Positions 43,613 to 55,699 are shown, counted from the stretch's first letter. The stretch: DNA of 64,000 bases from Furcasterigmium furcatum (GCA_001599815.1 BCIA01000005.1:2459088-2523087); one strand, 5' to 3'. The notes: generated from the sequence alone by a model not told the origin. Program-made: numbers and translations.

Positions 43613-45665
43613 ATGCAAGGTGTCAGACTCGCCGTGGCTGCCGGCCTTTCGCAGGCCTGGCTTGCCCGGGCTCTGCCCCAGGCCGACACAGAATGCACGC
43701 CGCATGATGACCATTGGCATTGCCCTCCGGGAGTCGAGCCTCCCCCGACTCCCCCGACGCTGCCCGAGCCTACCATCACGGCTCCTCCTGAAACTACGTG
43801 CTTGTAAGTCCGACTTCGACGCTTCAAGAACACAAGTCAGCCTGACACTGTACAGCGAGACCGCCACGGAAATCCCCCGCCTGGTCACGCCTGTGGTAGA
43901 CTACTTGTCCTGGATTGCGTCCATGGACGAGAAGTATCTGACCCCTGGCATCCCCTGGTCCGGCTACTCGATCGCCTTCTACTCTGATACCAGATCGTAC
44001 GAGCGCAGCGGTACCATGAGGACTGTCACCAATACCTTGTGGTATGACTCCAATGCCATCACCTCAGAAGGCCTCGAGGTCTACACTGAGACTGCTACCG
44101 CCACGACCTGTGTCACAGACACTCCGGGCCAGCCTACCCCTACCGCCACTTGCACGCCTCATGACGACCACTGGCATTGCCCTCCAGGGGTTCCTGAACC
44201 AACTCACCCACCTCCAGGACAAGGTGATGATGAGGAGTGCACTCCTCATGACGACCACTGGCATTGTCCTCCCGGTGTACCCGAACCTACAACACCTCCC
44301 CCCCAGGCGACAACAACCTCCACCACGACAACTGCTGGCGATCAGGGTGAGTGTACGCCCCACGGAGATCACTGGCACTGCCCGCCTGGAGTACCCGAGC
44401 CTACCTCCCCGCCTCCTCAGCCAACGGACGACGGCGATGACGAGGAGTGCACTCCTCACGACGACCACTGGCATTGCCCTCCTGGTGTACCTGAACCCAC
44501 AACACCTCCTCCCCAGGCGACAACCACCACCACAACAACGGCTGGCGATCAGGGCGAGTGTACGCCCCATGGAGATCACTGGCATTGCCCTCCCGGCGTA
44601 CCTGAACCCACAACACCTCCCCAGGCGACAACCACCACCACAACAACGGCTGGCGATCAGGGCGAGTGTACACCCCACGGAGATCACTGGCACTGCCCAC
44701 CTGGAGTACCCGAGCCTACATCCCCTCCTCCTCAGCCAACGGATGATGGGGACGGCGACGGTGACGACGGGGAGTGCACGGCACACGACGACCATTGGCA
44801 TTGCCCGCCAGGTGTGACCCCTCCGTCCACGCCTCCTCCCCAGCCGACAACCGGTCGCGATCCCAGTCCGACGGACGCTCCAGGCGAATGCACTGCTCAC
44901 GACGACCATTGGCACTGCCCTCCGGGCGTTGACGAGCCGCCTCACCCGCCTCCTCAGACCTCCTCAGGCCCGCGGCCTACCGACAGCCCCGGAGAGTGTA
45001 CTCCGCATGGCGACCACTGGCATTGTCCCCCAGGGGTCCAGGAGCCACCTCACCCCCCGGGCGGTAACGGGGGCGACGGCGGCGACGGCGGCCAGACTCC
45101 TCCTTCTGACGAGTGTACTGCTCATGACGACCACTGGCACTGCCCTCCTGGTGTCCAAGAGCCCCCTTACCCCCCAGGCGGGGAGCCTGGAGATGGCGGT
45201 AACGGCGGTAACGGCGGTGACTCTGACGAGTGCACTCCTCATGGTGACCACTGGCACTGCCCTCCCGGTGTCCAAGAGCCTCCTTACCCCCCAGGTGGCA
45301 ACCCTGGTGATAACGGCAACCCTGGTGACGACGGGGGCAACGATGAAGCTGCCGAGTGTACCGCTCATGATGACCACTGGCATTGCCCCCCTGGGGTGGA
45401 TGAGCCACCCTATCCCCCCGGTGGCGAGCCTGGTGGGGGTGATGGTGATGGCGGTAATGGCGATGGCGGCGAGTCGAACGAGGAGTGCGAAGCTCATGAT
45501 GACCACTGGCACTGCCCTCCGGGTGTCAAGGAGCCCACCTACCCTCCTGGAGGGGCACCTCCTCCTTCGCCTTCGGACTTCGTTGAGGCTGGCGCAGGCA
45601 AGGTAATGGCTTCGGCCATGACCGCGATGGGTGGAGTCTCGGTCATGCTGCTTCTCTTCTCCTGA
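43613..45665 (+). CDS. Secreted GPI-type protein with fourteen C-x2-H-x2-H-x-H-C repeats
   Basis: Two exons, join(43613..43803,43856..45665), 666 aa. The 52-nt intron is GTAAGT...CTGTACAG, and the join gives TTCFETATEIPRLV. The open frame before 43613 is not needed: MQGVRLAVAAGLSQAWLARA is a signal peptide. One repeat sits in exon 1 (Cys28-Cys37). A unique domain follows (about 64-160, with DYLSWIASMDEKYL and GYSIAFYSDTRSYERSGTMR). Thirteen more repeats run from about 163 to 621, every 33-43 residues. The unit is ECTPHDDHWHCPPGV, with variants HG for HD and A for P, separated by Pro/Thr- or Gly/Asp-rich spacers. Each unit has three His (HxxHxH) and two Cys. The C-terminus (VMASAMTAMGGVSVMLLLFS) looks like a GPI signal. 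Metal binding, probably zinc, is inferred from the HxxHxH triad; it is not proven. Confidence 0.88.
44151..45528 (+). repeat. Thirteen coding tandem repeats (CxxHxxHxHC units)
   Basis: The repeats lie inside exon 2 of the gene at 43613. The core of about 45 bp (coding for ECTPHDDHWHCPPGV) is strongly conserved in DNA, while the spacers fall into three classes. Class 1 is Thr-rich and copied nearly exactly between units 3, 5 and 6. Class 2 is Gln/Asp-rich (units 4, 7). Class 3 is Gly/Asp-rich (units 10-14). This pattern indicates recent internal duplication of two- to three-unit blocks. Confidence 0.88.
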
Positions 45666-48600
45666 TAAGGCGGCCAAGTCTCGGTCTCGGCCACGGTGCT
45701 GACAATGCCACGAGAGTCTCCTTCAGTAAATTAAGGCGGCGTCCCGTGATTCTATTCGATATCGCTCTCTGAAATACGTCGCCATAATCAGTTCAAGATA
45801 GCCCATGTAGCAAGACAGGTTCCATGCCCGTCGACTGAAACAAAGTGCCCGCAGCTAGATGCCTTCAGCCGCCGACAAGTCGTGACAGGGTTGTGGTCTG
45901 TATTAACTCATGTGGTGGATATGCGGGCTCCCGTGGCGGACACAGGAGCCTCCGGATCCAATTTAGACGTGGCTCACTCACGGGCACAAATGCTGGCTCG
46001 TGGCACATCACATCCATTGAGCTCCGAAAGCAGCACTGACCCAATGTCCCAGTGATCGGAGTCCAATGGCTGGCCTGGATGTGGCTGAAGAGACCATGCC
46101 ACGTCCCTCGGCGCTGTGCGAGCATGTCGTGGTTACACCGGGTGAGACCAATGCGCCGCGAATCTGTGCTGGTGACACGCAGACGAGGAAAGAAAGAAAC
46201 ACACTGGCGTAAGGTCGTGTTACTCGAGGTCTGCCAGCGAGCGGCTAGGCAAAGCTCGGCTTCAAGCCAAGAATCGTATTGTTTGCCCCGTCCTTTTTCT
46301 GACCACCATCCAGCTGCACGTAATTCAGCGTGTTCAGATGAGGTTGCGGTGATGGATGCCTAGTAAGGAGACTCATTGGTCTGGTTGAAAGGGAAGGATG
46401 ACGTTTTGTGCAGAGCCGAGATGATGCGTGAAATCCACAGAGCGGTGATTGGAACTTGTACCTTGCAGATCCGGGTCGTTCCACGACCGACACCCCGAGG
46501 CAAGGGCGGCCGCTGTATTGGGAAAAGGCGTCGAGGGGGCACCTGCCAATCCGCTGACGAGGATGGTGTTGCGTCCGGAACAATCGGGCTCGGGTCAAGA
46601 TCGCATTCTCTCGTAATCGGCGAATTAATCATGCACTTATTATGTGCTTGGTTGGCTGGATCAGGAGATGGGAGATGAGCTTGGCGAGGATGGACGGCAT
46701 GGAGTACAGGTCTGTCTGGTTGGGCGGTTGATGTTGTCGCCGGGCCATCATTGGATTTGACGATGGCGTGACTGCTGTAATCCAGCTGAGAAGAGAAGAG
46801 GGAGGTGCGGGAGGTGCGCCTTCCTTGGATGGTGCGTTTTCCATGTTGGGAGGAAGGCGCTCATGTGAGGTCGCTCATTCCACAATGACAGCAGACTAGA
46901 GCGCGCCAAAATGCACCCATTGACCAATAGCCACAGCCTCTCCCGCTGCTCATCTTCCCTCAACCTCTGCAAACACCGGACACCGACGGTGAACTCGTAC
47001 CTACGTACTGACGCGTCCTTTCGTCCTGCAACGCACGCCAGTCGGCCCCATCATTGTCGTCGAGAAAACGAGGATGGATCAGCGCAACGGTTGCTTCACC
47101 TGAAGGAACCTGGAACTGAACCCCACCACACTTCCTACCTGGGCTGGGGACAGGCAGGTTTCCTCCTCCGGCCGGTGTGCACCGGCCAGCTTCAGGCGGC
47201 GCGGGAATACGATCCATCGCCTTGGTACGACGCACGTCCCGGGTGCCCTCCAGCGCGTCGCCTGACGTGTCGGCACAGGTCAGGAAAAGGCAGGCACCCT
47301 CGATCATTCGCCGGAAACATCCTCATCAGGCGATGGACCGCGGCCTGCTCTCGAAAGGAATTGCCAAGCGAAAAAGCGATCCCGTCAGACTATCGTGGCT
47401 GCCATGCAGTAGTTCCTGACTATCTCCCGCTGGCGCGACCCTCCAGCAACCGTTAGCCTTTTGTTCTAGACCACCAAATATTGATTCTTGGCTCTCTGCC
47501 GTCTGCCTGCATGCATGCGTCGCCGTCACTATTCGATGGGTCCCCCCTCCTCCTCCACGCTGACGGGCTGCGTTAGTGCCTGACCAGTCACGACGGGCGC
47601 TGGCTCAGGGACCAGTCCTCGCTCTCTCTCCCGGCCGCCGACCCCTGAGCGCATCGCGCTTCGAGTTCACAGACTTCGATGCTTCCGCCCGGCCAGTCGG
47701 CGACCAGGGACGACACTTCATCTCCTTTCCCCAGGCTCTCTTGTAAACATCAGCCGCCGCAATGGATAATCACTCACTGTCTGGTCTGGCTCCTGAGTCT
47801 GGTCTGCCGGATTCTGGCCCCTATTTTCGCGGGCGTTATCCACTCCGTGGCCCATCTCTGGGGGCCATCCTCCTTGCCATCCCTGCTCTTGACTGGGGTT
47901 CTGCTTCCTGAGATTCGATGGCAGTTCCAAGCTTCCAGGCAATAAACCATGCGCCCCATACCCCCTCGGTCCATCATCCTTGTCACGTCCACCCACCACC
48001 GGCCAGGCCTCCGCGTTCAGCATCATCGCCCTCTCTCGAACAACAAGCACCCCTGCTAACCTTGAAGCGCGGGCCATGTGCAATCTGAGCGGTTTGCGTG
48101 CCATCCTCGTGGACCTTCAAAACCCAGTTCTCCCCCCCAGTCCCTCGCCCAGTCTTTGGGCTCTTGCTTCTCGTCATCGCCAATTCTCCAGACGACGTCC
48201 ATGACAGACCGACGCCCAACGACAATAACCATCTAGGTACTGCACCCAACGGACTCGTCCTGGGCCGACACTCGTTATTATCCCACTCGACCACCCGATC
48301 CCCACGACAAGTCTCCGACGCCACCCTCGCGCGGATATCCTTTAAGACACATTCCAACTCGCTCGTCTTGAAACTCAAGCAAGGATCACCCGTTCATTCG
48401 GTTGCCGGATCCTACTACGAAACCCCGGAAAGTGAAGCAGTCCGCGTCCTACAAGTCCACATCATCACCCGGAGGCCGCTGGTTCTCCGCCCTACCCACA
48501 GCCTTTATTGTTGTTGCCGCTGCTCGCCTCCTTGCCCGCAACTGAGGCTCAGTATTGGCCTGCTTCGCAATTCAGATCTAGGCCTTCGACTCGGCACTGT

Positions 48601-48767
48601 CAACGTTCTTTGTTCGGGAGATCGCCAGCCCAACGAGACAGCGACGATCTCTGTGGGGTTGGTTGGTGTCGGATTCAAAACGACAAAACGACGGATTTCA
48701 CTCGTGGGATCACTAGTCGACCGATCGACACATCGTTTCCCACGGATAGTGTCCCGGCATATCTGAA
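45666..48767. other. 3.1-kb gene-poor region
   Basis: No supported gene. Short ORFs (64-181 aa) overlap on both strands. A 71-aa minus-strand frame at 46629-46844 has protein-like composition but no motif. The last ~700 bp before 48768 contain frames (for example 48098-48766) that are more likely the 5' leader of the DUF7729 gene. A palindromic string ACCTACGTAC occurs near 46998. Confidence 0.4.
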
Positions 48768-49873
48768 ATGCGTTCCCTTACGTGGCCAGCACGGCTGCTG
48801 CTCGCGACGGCCTGCTTGGCTTCCGGCACGTTGACAACTGTTGCCCCCAACACGGCATCCGCAATTGGGCCCCTTGAAACCGGCCTGGCTGCGGACGCTG
48901 GAGCACCGGTCGTGGCGGGAGCAGGAACGGATCTGCGACGACGTCAAAGAAATGATGACGACGACGACGACGACGAAGAGACCTCTCGTCCCAGGACCAC
49001 GGGGCCAAGCTCCTCCGAGACTGAGAGTGCGACTCGCGACTCGACCACCTCCGCTCCTTCTAGTACCACCACCACCACACCACAATCAGCCCTTCCTTCG
49101 CCTTTTGACATCAGTCTCGGATCTTACTTCACAAGTAATGATGGCTCGAACTGCCCAGCCTTTCTTAACAGCATGCTGTCCCATGATGACTATAGGCGGT
49201 GCTACCCAATCTCAATGCTCATCGATGTATGTCTCAACCGGCCTACCCACTATTGCTCCAAGCTAATATCAAATCATAGACCTCACAATCGTGGTTCGAG
49301 GCAACCCGGCAACTAGTCAGCGTCGTAAGGGTCCTTGATACAGCCTGCGACGCGGATGTCGACTTCTGCACCGACTACTTCAATGGAGTCGCCGAGGACC
49401 TGCTTCTGGATGAGAACTGCGGTACTCAGTATCGCAATAGACTCAACATCGTGAGGCAAGCGTATGATGGGCTCACCTCATATGAGCTCATCTACAAAGC
49501 AACTTGTCTCCAGGACCCAGAGGAGTCTCAGTACTGCTACGCCAACGCTGTCACGAGCGGCAACAATGCCTCCAACGTTTACGCCTTTTACTTGCCACTC
49601 AACTTCACATACCCAGCCAGCGCAAACCCGAGTTGCAACTGGTGCCTTGAGGAAATGATGGGCATCTTCCATGCGGCATCAGCCGACAGGGAGCAGTACA
49701 TCGCTTCGACATATGAGAATGCAGCCAAACAGATCAACACTGTCTGCGGCCCCGAATTTGTTAACACCACTCTTCCGGAGCCGCGGGACACAAGTCTGGC
49801 CAGCTTCACCGCGCCATCGTGGCTCACTACAGCTATGTTGCTCGCTGCTGGCGCCATCTTGCACTTTGCATAG
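48768..49873 (+). CDS. DUF7729-type secreted/GPI protein
   Basis: Two exons, join(48768..49226,49280..49873), 350 aa. The 53-nt intron is GTATGT...AGCTAATATC...CATAG, and the join gives PISMLIDTSQSWFEATRQLV. An N-terminal signal peptide (WPARLLLATACLASGTLTTV) is followed by a basic RRRQR site, a run of aspartates (NDDDDDDDEE) and a Ser/Thr-rich stretch. The conserved domain (about 105-325) carries spaced cysteines (GSNCPAFL, DYRRCYP, DTACDADVDFCTDYF, DENCGTQY, ATCLQ, YCYANAV, SCNWCLEEMM, TVCGPEF) and N-glycosylation sites. The C-terminus (APSWLTTAMLLAAGAILHFA) is GPI-signal-like. The family is widespread in ascomycetes with no established role; a cell-surface location is inferred. Confidence 0.85.
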
Positions 49874-52800
49874 AGCCCCATGCTGCAACTCGAATGGACT
49901 CGCATGACGACTCCGATGATCACGCTGGAGTTTTTGTTTTGGAACTGGGAAGCGGGCATGGTTATTGATTTGGAAACTCTTTCAGCGAGCGATTTTGATA
50001 CCCTCACACACTTCATCGTCATCCTTGTCGGCCTGGCGGCCTACCTAAAAAGGCGACATCGTCCACCGTGGACTATTTCATACGTCATTTTAATCATATA
50101 CAGGGGGTCGACGCTTCATGCGTGGCGCCCAGGATGGGATGGATATAGAAAGGAAGGAACACGCCGATCTTTGCGGATATACTGGCGAACAGGACTGTCA
50201 GCATAACATGTCTTTTGTGGTTACTCCTAAAAGGGCGGCACGACCCTCATGGCGTGCGACCGAGAACTCAACACACATTAAATAATACCCAATGCTTTTG
50301 GCAAGGGCCTTGTATCTGCTGCGTACCCAATCAATGTTGGTCGAGACTGTATCCTCATCGTTGTGAGCCACCCAGCCATGTGGTATGAATGGTTGCGTCA
50401 CCAACCGGAGCTTGGATGTCAACATTTCATGGAGGGGCTTTCCGGACTGTCTCGCACCGCAAGGCTTTCGGGGACCATGTCACCGAATCCCACCAGCCCG
50501 TCTAGCTACCCGAAGCCTATAGGGTTTGTCTCACCGGCTGCTGTCCATCTGACAATTTGCAATGAAATCTTGTCTCGTCTTGGATTCTCATGCCCCCGTT
50601 CGGAGAATGAGCGGACTCGCCAGGACTGGCGAGTGCCGATCTCCTGAGTCGACCAGCTCTTTGCCTCAGGTCTTGGGGCAGTGGCTTCATTGCCTGAGTG
50701 CTGTAGGGCAGTCGGGTCAACAGGTTGTCTTCTGTTGTCAGGCGGGAAAGTAAGCTACCTACAGTGGCGAACCTGGGATACTGTCGTTGCTTTCCCGGTG
50801 TCCCAGGCACTGAAGGCAACAACTGTCCTGTGTATCCCGTTTCAAGTGTCCTTTCTATCAATATTGCCCGGGCATCTTGCTTTTGTCTTCTCTCTCCATC
50901 TCTTCGCTCAACTTTTGCTCTGGGATGCTCTGCCTTTCGGTTTCAGGGGTCTGGGCCTGGCGCCTGATTCCTGGACCCGATGTAGGAAGGTCGATGTTCC
51001 GAGAATGATGCCCGACGCTGCTGGACGTTAAGAAAGTGAAGACTCAACGATTCTCGAGTGACAATGTGATGATGAAAAGTCATCGTTGCTGTTATTTGCT
51101 CCTGGAAGTGTCCTGGGGTGTTCAAGGCGCTGGGTCTACAATTCCTGGACTTGCGTCTCAGGGGAAGTTCAGGTTGACTGTGCTGCGCAACTCCAACAAC
51201 TTGTCCAAGGAGTTTAAGTCGGTGTTTCAGGCGGGATGTGGGATGCGCCCAGGCATAAGCAAAGATGCGGCGTGGTGAAGACGACGACGATCTTCTCTCG
51301 AAAAGGATCATCCGTGATGTCACGGCACGATGCGCAACGCCGGATTTATTGGTTTGATCAACGAATGAAAAGCCCATATCATGACCACAGTAGGTACCAT
51401 TGGTAGATGTCGATGGGTAAACTGTGCTGCGATATGCAATTGACAGCTCAGAGCAGGGCGCGATACGGCCGGTCCATCTCCTGATCAAGCGATCAGGCAA
51501 CGAGCGGCCCCGAGAACCCGGGACTTGGGCGCTCCAGCGATTCAACCGGCCAAGTCTGCCAGCATGGGTCAGTGACTGGTCGGTTAAATGATCAGATGGA
51601 GGAGGCGCTGCAGCAAACATCAGCAGCCCTGCATCGGCAGGGCACGTATGCGGATGATGTCGGAAGATTGGGGTAGGTAGCAGACAGGGTACCATTTGAT
51701 GTGACTCTCGAGAGGGATAGGTGTTTCTCGTTGGCAGTGCAGTTTACGGCTCGAGGTACGTAGACGAGGCCGTGCTATCGAGGCGCAGCCAACACCGGGG
51801 AATTTATACCAGCAAACAAACGCCACGGAGGGAATGGTCATTGGGCAGCTCATAGTGTCCACGGGCAGCTCAAGATGAGTGATGGCAGCAGGATGTTGCC
51901 CCGGGATTGGTCTGTACGCGAGATGGCGAGATGATGGCAGTCTCCTTGTCTTGGATGTTGGTGGGAGAATGCGCGGGAATATTAGGAACGCATGTTGCCT
52001 CTCAATGTTAACAGCTGGCTGCTTAACGCTTCCAGCCGAGAGCTCTCAACTTCCATCCCTAGTGACTCGTGAGAAGTGACGCTGAATGTGATCGGCATGG
52101 ACCAACGCCCGGTGAAGGGCATGAGAATCTCGTCACCGCGGTTGGGCTCAAGTTGTGACCTTCGTCCAGGGACGGGCGCCCGGCGCGGAGGCGGGGACAT
52201 CCCGTCCGGCAGCGGAGGGGTGACCGGGCCAATAGAAAGTGGCCGTTGGTGGATGCAGCCAACCCAGAAGCCCGGTAAGTTTAGTTGCAAGTCCTTGGCA
52301 GCAGGAGGCTGAAGTCGAGACACACCTGCTGAGCAGCCAGCTGGAGCATTCAGTTGGGGGGTCCTGAGACAATGGATGAATTCTGGCGGTTGGTCGTGGT
52401 CCCCTGGCCGCCCGGGAGCAGAGACGGGAAGCTGGAAAGGCGAGGGAGGTAGGTACGTGCGTACCTACCTCCACGATGCAACCTCAAAGTCTAAGATGAG
52501 GCAGGTGCACCTCCCAGGGGCATCCCCGCCGATGCTGTCACGGCAGGCACGCCCGGAGCAAGGACCCATCATTCGTCGATCAGCTCCGCCGAGCTAGGGA
52601 ACCACCAGCAAACAAACAAACACCAACACCGACCAGCACCGCACGCAAGCACGCCCAGCACACCATGTATTCGCGTTGGCTTGGGCAAATTCCCGAGCCC
52701 GGGGACGGACCGCACGGAGACTCGGACTTCGCGTGCAGACCTGGTCCGGCTCCCCGAGGGACCGCAACGCGAATTCACCACCGAAGATACCCCGCTCTCC

Positions 52801-54403
52801 TGCGGCAGCACGTCGACGTGGTCGAGGATTCCGTGTGCTCAACAAGTGGCCATTCGATGAACATGCAGGCCTGAGACATGTGCCCATTCGCCCCTCCAGC
52901 ATCGCAAAAAGGCATGTCTCAGCGACCCCACGACCCGGTTGCCGCACCCAAGACATTCGTTGATTCCTCAGTCACGTTGCCCTGTCAAATCTCGGTCCAT
53001 TGTTGGCCAACGGCAGGCGAGTGACAGTCGGATTGCCCGAAGGGAACAACCAGTACACATTCAGATGACCAAACACAGCAGCCCGTTCTGGACTTGGCTG
53101 TTCGAGGCCTCGAGAACTGACCTGTCAGCTGGAGCAGGGAGCTCCCCAGGCCACGCCATCACCCAGCCTAGTCCAACTCTCAGTCGACGACCTGCCGCTC
53201 GCATCCAGATCCTCTTCCCTCCTCTCTCAAATCGGCCGGGGCCTTCGCGGGATTGGCTTGCTCACTTCCCGCCAACTGGCGGAATCGCTCGAGTTTCACT
53301 CACCGGCCGGACACCATCAACGACAACGACTCGCTCTGCCAAGTAGGGGTTGTCTGAATGCGGTTGAGCCCCAATCTTTCCTTTCCTTTTCACCCCTCCT
53401 TCGATATTTCTCAGGCGGGAGAGCCAACAACTCACGGGCGTCAGCTCCCCGTCCGTGAATCTGGTCGAGCTCCCGATCGATCATCAGCAGGCAGGGCGCT
53501 GACTGATTCCAGCCAGGATGAGTGCGAGACGCACGAGACACGAACGAGCAGGTCACCGCTCGCTGCCATGTCCATTTTAAGCCTTTCGCCGATGGCCAGC
53601 ATTAGGACCTCCACGCACACCCGTAGGCCGTCATGCATAGGCATCCCAGGTCTTGCCAATATGCGCCCTGTCCCGGCATATTTGGTCAAGGCTCTGCATC
53701 CCGGCTTGCCGGGTGCCACCAACAGCACCCGCGCTGAACCCCCGCGGCACACATGGGACCGTCACCCCTGCAATGATCTTCCTCGTTTGTCTTTCCCATC
53801 CTTAACTGCCCGTCCCTCCCTGGCATAGCAGACGGCACGCGCTCCCCCTCGCTAGCCAGAGACCGGACCTTTTATTGATAAAGTCTCTGAGAAGTACGTA
53901 CTCAGGAAGCAATGTGAGGTGGGCGCCCACCAAGACATCGTACGCTCCTCTCCAGATCGCCCTTCTTCGCCGAACACAGCTTGACAGTGTCTCATGTCTC
54001 ACTTTGGCTCCAGGCCGCCCGCCAATCTAGATCCTCTGTGCCGCGAGCGTCGCATTTCGTGGCTTTTTTATGGTGCGATCTCTGCCTGCCTCCAGAAAGG
54101 ATAGTCACCCCGCCTTCACCTCTTGGACACCGACTTGTCTTATCTTGTCTCGGTCTGGAAGCACACGTCCGCGTTCTTGACGGACGACATCAACACTTCC
54201 TCGGCGCATACCGGCGAGATATAAAGCCACATCGAAGTTCTATCACCTACCGACTGTGGTGCCGACATAGCCGCCGCGCATTTTCGCCTCGCCAACCACA
54301 ACATCCCCTCTCTACTGCAATGACCACGTTCACATGATCTCGGTCTGAACCAACAACCGTCGCTACTGCTGTTCCATACGTCTTCTAGGGCGAGACAGCC
54401 AGC
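49874..54403. other. 4.5-kb gene-poor region
   Basis: No supported gene. ORFs up to 250 aa (50943-51695, minus) overlap frames on the other strand and lack motifs. A perfect 13-bp-arm palindrome lies at 52445-52472. The last 400 bp are C-rich and probably the leader and promoter of the velvet gene. Confidence 0.4.
52445..52472. repeat. Perfect 13-bp inverted repeat
   Basis: The arm GGAGGTAGGTACG is followed by a two-base spacer (TG) and its exact reverse complement CGTACCTACCTCC. It lies in intergenic DNA, 1.9 kb upstream of the velvet gene. It is the longest perfect member of the GTAGGTAC-type palindromes in this window. Confidence 0.92.
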
Positions 54404-55699
54404 ATGACACTTCTTGGCCAAGATTGGCACCCAGAACAATCCGGTGATCCTCATTTTCATGGACATCCCGCAGCACCTCCAGATCCAGTTCGCTTGCCGC
54501 CCCTCTCCAGCTTTATCACCGGACCTGGTGGCGCAACAACGAGCAGCGGAGCTCCACAGGCGGCCTCTCCTCTCGGGCCCCCTGGTGTTTATCAAGGTCC
54601 CCGAGTGAAGGCATCATACAAGGAACCACTGCCGGTCAGACCGAAGCGGTCCCATCACGAATCATCCTCCGTTATCTCTCCTCAACTCCCCCAATCCAGC
54701 GGGCATCCGTGGCGACCCCGAGAGTATGGCCTCGAGTCTCCGACCTTCCTCCCAGCCTCGGATTCCAGTCAGCGAACCCTAGAGGAAGGGTTTGGGCCCG
54801 GGCAATATGCATACCCGCAGAAGAGACGGGCGGATTCTCAAGTGTCTCCTGTGCATGCTCAGCGAGATTCTGTTCCCAGGAAAGTCGCGATACCTTTCAC
54901 GCCAGAAGCCCTCAGAGGCCACCTGGGGCCTGGGAAGGCCCACGGTCTTGCGGGAAGCGTGGGGGCGCCTGTCGAGGCTTCCCCTTTGAGAAGCGAGCCA
55001 GCTTCAGCCTCCACGATACCAGATCCGTGGCCTCAGGGTCAGATCGAGCACGAGCTATCTGTACGCCAGCAACCCATCGCCGCGCGAGCTTGTGGTGCCG
55101 GAGACAGGGACCGCAGGGTCATCGATCCGCCGCCCATTTTACAGCTCCGCATCCATGACCCAACACGGCCGAAGGAGGAGGGAAAGGCGCTGTTGGACAT
55201 TCCCTTCTATGTGGCCAATAGTTCCCTCTACGACAAGACAGGGACACAGGATCTGACTGACTTGGTAGAAAACCGCCTCCACCAGAAACGCCTGATAGGA
55301 AACCTCGCCGTCAACCCGTTTATTGGCGTGGACGAAAACGGCGAGCTGGGGTGCTTCTTTCCTTTCCCAGACCTCTCCGTTCGGACGGTGGGCGAGTATC
55401 GGCTCAAGTTTACGATTGTTCGCATTATAACCGGTGACGTGGGAAAACTCGGCCAGAGTTTCCCCCACCGTTGCACCATCATGACGGACTCTTTCACGGT
55501 GTATAGCGCCAAAGACTTCCCCGGAATGTCTGCCAGCACGCCGCTCACGAGGCGCCTCAAAGACCAAGGGTGTCTGCTTTCGATCAAGAAGGGGAAAAGT
55601 AGCCGAGGAAAGGGCAAGGATCTCAGCGATGGAAGCGACGAGGACGTCGACGAGGGCCACAGACGCACCTCGCGAAAGCGCTCCAGGGTCCATTATTGA
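54404..55699 (+). CDS. velC: Velvet-domain regulator, VelC type
   Basis: Single exon, 431 aa. The velvet domain is in the C-terminal half (about 209-400): ELSVRQQPIAARACGAGDRD, then RRVIDPPPILQLRI, DIPFYVANSSLYDKTG, CFFPFPDLSVRTVGEYRLKF, and SFPHRCTIMTDSFTVYSAKD with FPGMSASTPLTRRLKDQGC. The N-terminal ~200 residues are Pro/Ser-rich and disordered. The C-terminus is acidic then basic (DGSDEDVDEGHRRTSRKRSR), a likely nuclear-localisation signal. Velvet proteins are fungal DNA-binding regulators with a Rel-like fold that control development and secondary metabolism. A C-terminal velvet domain with a long N-terminal extension and no insertion in the domain favours VelC over VosA, VelB or VeA. 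The assignment is from recalled family architecture. Confidence 0.87.
   Translation: MTLLGQDWHPEQSGDPHFHGHPAAPPDPVRLPPLSSFITGPGGATTSSGAPQAASPLGPPGVYQGPRVKASYKEPLPVRPKRSHHESSSVISPQLPQSSGHPWRPREYGLESPTFLPASDSSQRTLEEGFGPGQYAYPQKRRADSQVSPVHAQRDSVPRKVAIPFTPEALRGHLGPGKAHGLAGSVGAPVEASPLRSEPASASTIPDPWPQGQIEHELSVRQQPIAARACGAGDRDRRVIDPPPILQLRIHDPTRPKEEGKALLDIPFYVANSSLYDKTGTQDLTDLVENRLHQKRLIGNLAVNPFIGVDENGELGCFFPFPDLSVRTVGEYRLKFTIVRIITGDVGKLGQSFPHRCTIMTDSFTVYSAKDFPGMSASTPLTRRLKDQGCLLSIKKGKSSRGKGKDLSDGSDEDVDEGHRRTSRKRSRVHY

Noticed and set aside
46629..46844. 71-aa minus-strand ORF
   Set aside because: Plausible composition but no signal peptide, domain or splice context.
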